Positions 63,229-64,000 of a stretch of DNA of 64,000 nucleotides are shown here, piece by piece. The stretch comes from Pedococcus cremeus (GTDB lineage Bacteria; Actinomycetota; Actinomycetes; Actinomycetales; Dermatophilaceae). The position numbers and the translations under genes were made by a program. The notes beneath the pieces are model-generated. The model saw only the letters and a list, made by a program, of their open reading frames with translations. It ran no database searches and was not told the origin of the DNA. Numbering within the stretch: the stretch's first letter is position 1; every line of letters begins with the position of its first letter. Location of the stretch: positions 212,992 through 276,991 of the forward strand of contig NZ_FOHB01000002.1 in the NCBI RefSeq assembly GCF_900111375.1. The letters run 5' to 3'.

Positions 63229-64000
63229 GGCGTGCTTGGCCAAGCGCAGCCACGTGTCGACGACGGTGTCGGGGTTGAGCGACATCGACTCGATGCCCTC
63301 GTCGAGCAGCCACTCGGCGAGGTCGGGGTGGTCCGAGGGCCCCTGCCCGCAGATGCCGACGTACTTCCCCTGCTCGCGGCACGCCTTGATGGCCATCGAG
63401 AGCATCTTCTTCACCGCGGGGTCGCGCTCGTCGAACGAGCCGGCCACCAGCGAGGAGTCGCGGTCGAGTCCCAGCGTCAGCTGCGTCATGTCGTTGGAGC
63501 CGATCGAGAACCCGTCGAAGTGCTGGAGGAACTCGTCGGCGTTGACCGCGTTGGACGGCAGCTCGCACATCATGACGACCTGCAGGTCGTTCTCGCCGCG
63601 CCGCAGGCCGTGCTGCCCGAGCAGGTCGATGACGCCCTCGGCCTCGGCGACCGTGCGCACGAACGGGATCATCACCTTGACGTTGGTGAGCCCCATCTCG
63701 TCGCGCACGTGCCGAAGGGCCTCGCACTCCATGGCGAAGCACTCGGCGAAGTCGGCCGACAGGTACCGCGAGGCGCCGCGGTAGCCGAGCATCGGGTTCT
63801 CCTCGTGCGGCTCGTACCGCTCGCCACCCAGCAGCCCGGCATACTCGTTCGACTTGAAGTCCGACATCCGCACGATCACCGGCTCGGGCGCGAAGGCGGC
63901 CGCCAGCATGGCGACTCCCTCGCTGAGCCGCTGGACGAAGAAGTCGCGGGGAGAGTCGTAGGCGGTGATGAGCCGCTCGATCTCGGCCTTGACCGACGGC
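63223..64000 (-). CDS. ppsA: Phosphoenolpyruvate synthase, C-terminal part (start outside window)
   Basis: The visible 259 codons are the PEP-utilising TIM-barrel domain. Substrate and metal motifs [33 protein letters not shown] and the catalytic Cys in VGICGQGPS are all present. The enzyme converts pyruvate, ATP and water to PEP, AMP and phosphate for gluconeogenesis. The N-terminal ATP-grasp and central phosphohistidine domains lie to the right of the window. The last base of the gene is within the inverted repeat. Confidence 0.95.
   Translation of the reverse strand, partial: PSVKAEIERLITAYDSPRDFFVQRLSEGVAMLAAAFAPEPVIVRMSDFKSNEYAGLLGGERYEPHEENPMLGYRGASRYLSADFAECFAMECEALRHVRDEMGLTNVKVMIPFVRTVAEAEGVIDLLGQHGLRRGENDLQVVMMCELPSNAVNADEFLQHFDGFSIGSNDMTQLTLGLDRDSSLVAGSFDERDPAVKKMLSMAIKACREQGKYVGICGQGPSDHPDLAEWLLDEGIESMSLNPDTVVDTWLRLAKHAG

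Overview
The window is very GC-rich, with strong G/C third positions, frequent GTG starts, ATGA/GTGA stop-start overlaps and sparse intergenic DNA. It holds no ribosomal RNA or tRNA that I could recognise. Mycothiol-type (maleylpyruvate isomerase), F420-type (DDN) and ANTAR families, DosR-like boxes and a heliorhodopsin all point to an actinobacterium. My best guess is Micrococcales, possibly Intrasporangiaceae; the family-level call is an inference. It looks like chromosome: no integrase, transposase, phage or plasmid gene was seen. Both ends cut genes (a UvrA2-type ATPase at the left, PEP synthase at the right).

Region 1 (2.5-11.6 kb) is the most interesting part. It is a tightly packed cluster: BchC-like dehydrogenase, a 6-pyruvoyl-tetrahydropterin-synthase fold protein without its catalytic residues, GT4 glycosyltransferase, UPF0104 flippase-like membrane protein, RibD-type reductase, GTP cyclohydrolase II, two methyltransferases, a CDP-alcohol phosphatidyltransferase and a membrane sulfatase/phosphoglycerol-transferase-like protein. 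It reads as an uncharacterised pathway that starts from GTP, passes through a ribosylaminopyrimidine and ends at the membrane.

Region 2 (11.7-20 kb) holds small enzymes (VOC, maleylpyruvate isomerase-like, nitroreductase), a truncated GAF-ANTAR duplicate, and a MimR/AcoR-like activator divergent from amidohydrolase, Fe-S assembly and alcohol dehydrogenase genes. These are the usual companions of propane/acetone di-iron monooxygenases, but the monooxygenase itself is absent. A perfect 9-bp-arm palindrome lies between the regulator and its targets. Region 3 (20-31 kb) has a heliorhodopsin, an amidase, two related serine hydrolases flanking a wax-ester/diacylglycerol acyltransferase, a DDN-metallo-beta-lactamase fusion, and a GAF-ANTAR regulator.

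Region 4 (31-46 kb) has a secreted repeat protein, an octanucleotide array, a lipoprotein, a DHA2 exporter, and an extracytoplasmic flavin electron-transfer operon with its two-component system. That operon appears to have been split by insertion of a 1311-residue secreted glycosidase, leaving a decayed duplicate of the FMN-protein 3' end. A NarK-type transporter follows, with two DosR-like boxes upstream. Region 5 (46-58 kb) has ANTAR proteins, a DUF2200 gene broken by a 14-bp tandem duplication, a copper ATPase with an unusual secreted C-terminal domain, an ABC exporter of the FtsX type, CopZ and a His-tailed DHA2 exporter. Region 6 (58-64 kb) has a large LuxR regulator, a small membrane protein, a flavin monooxygenase-like enzyme, an amino-acid racemase and PEP synthase. 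Short tandem duplications of 14-19 bp recur across the window.
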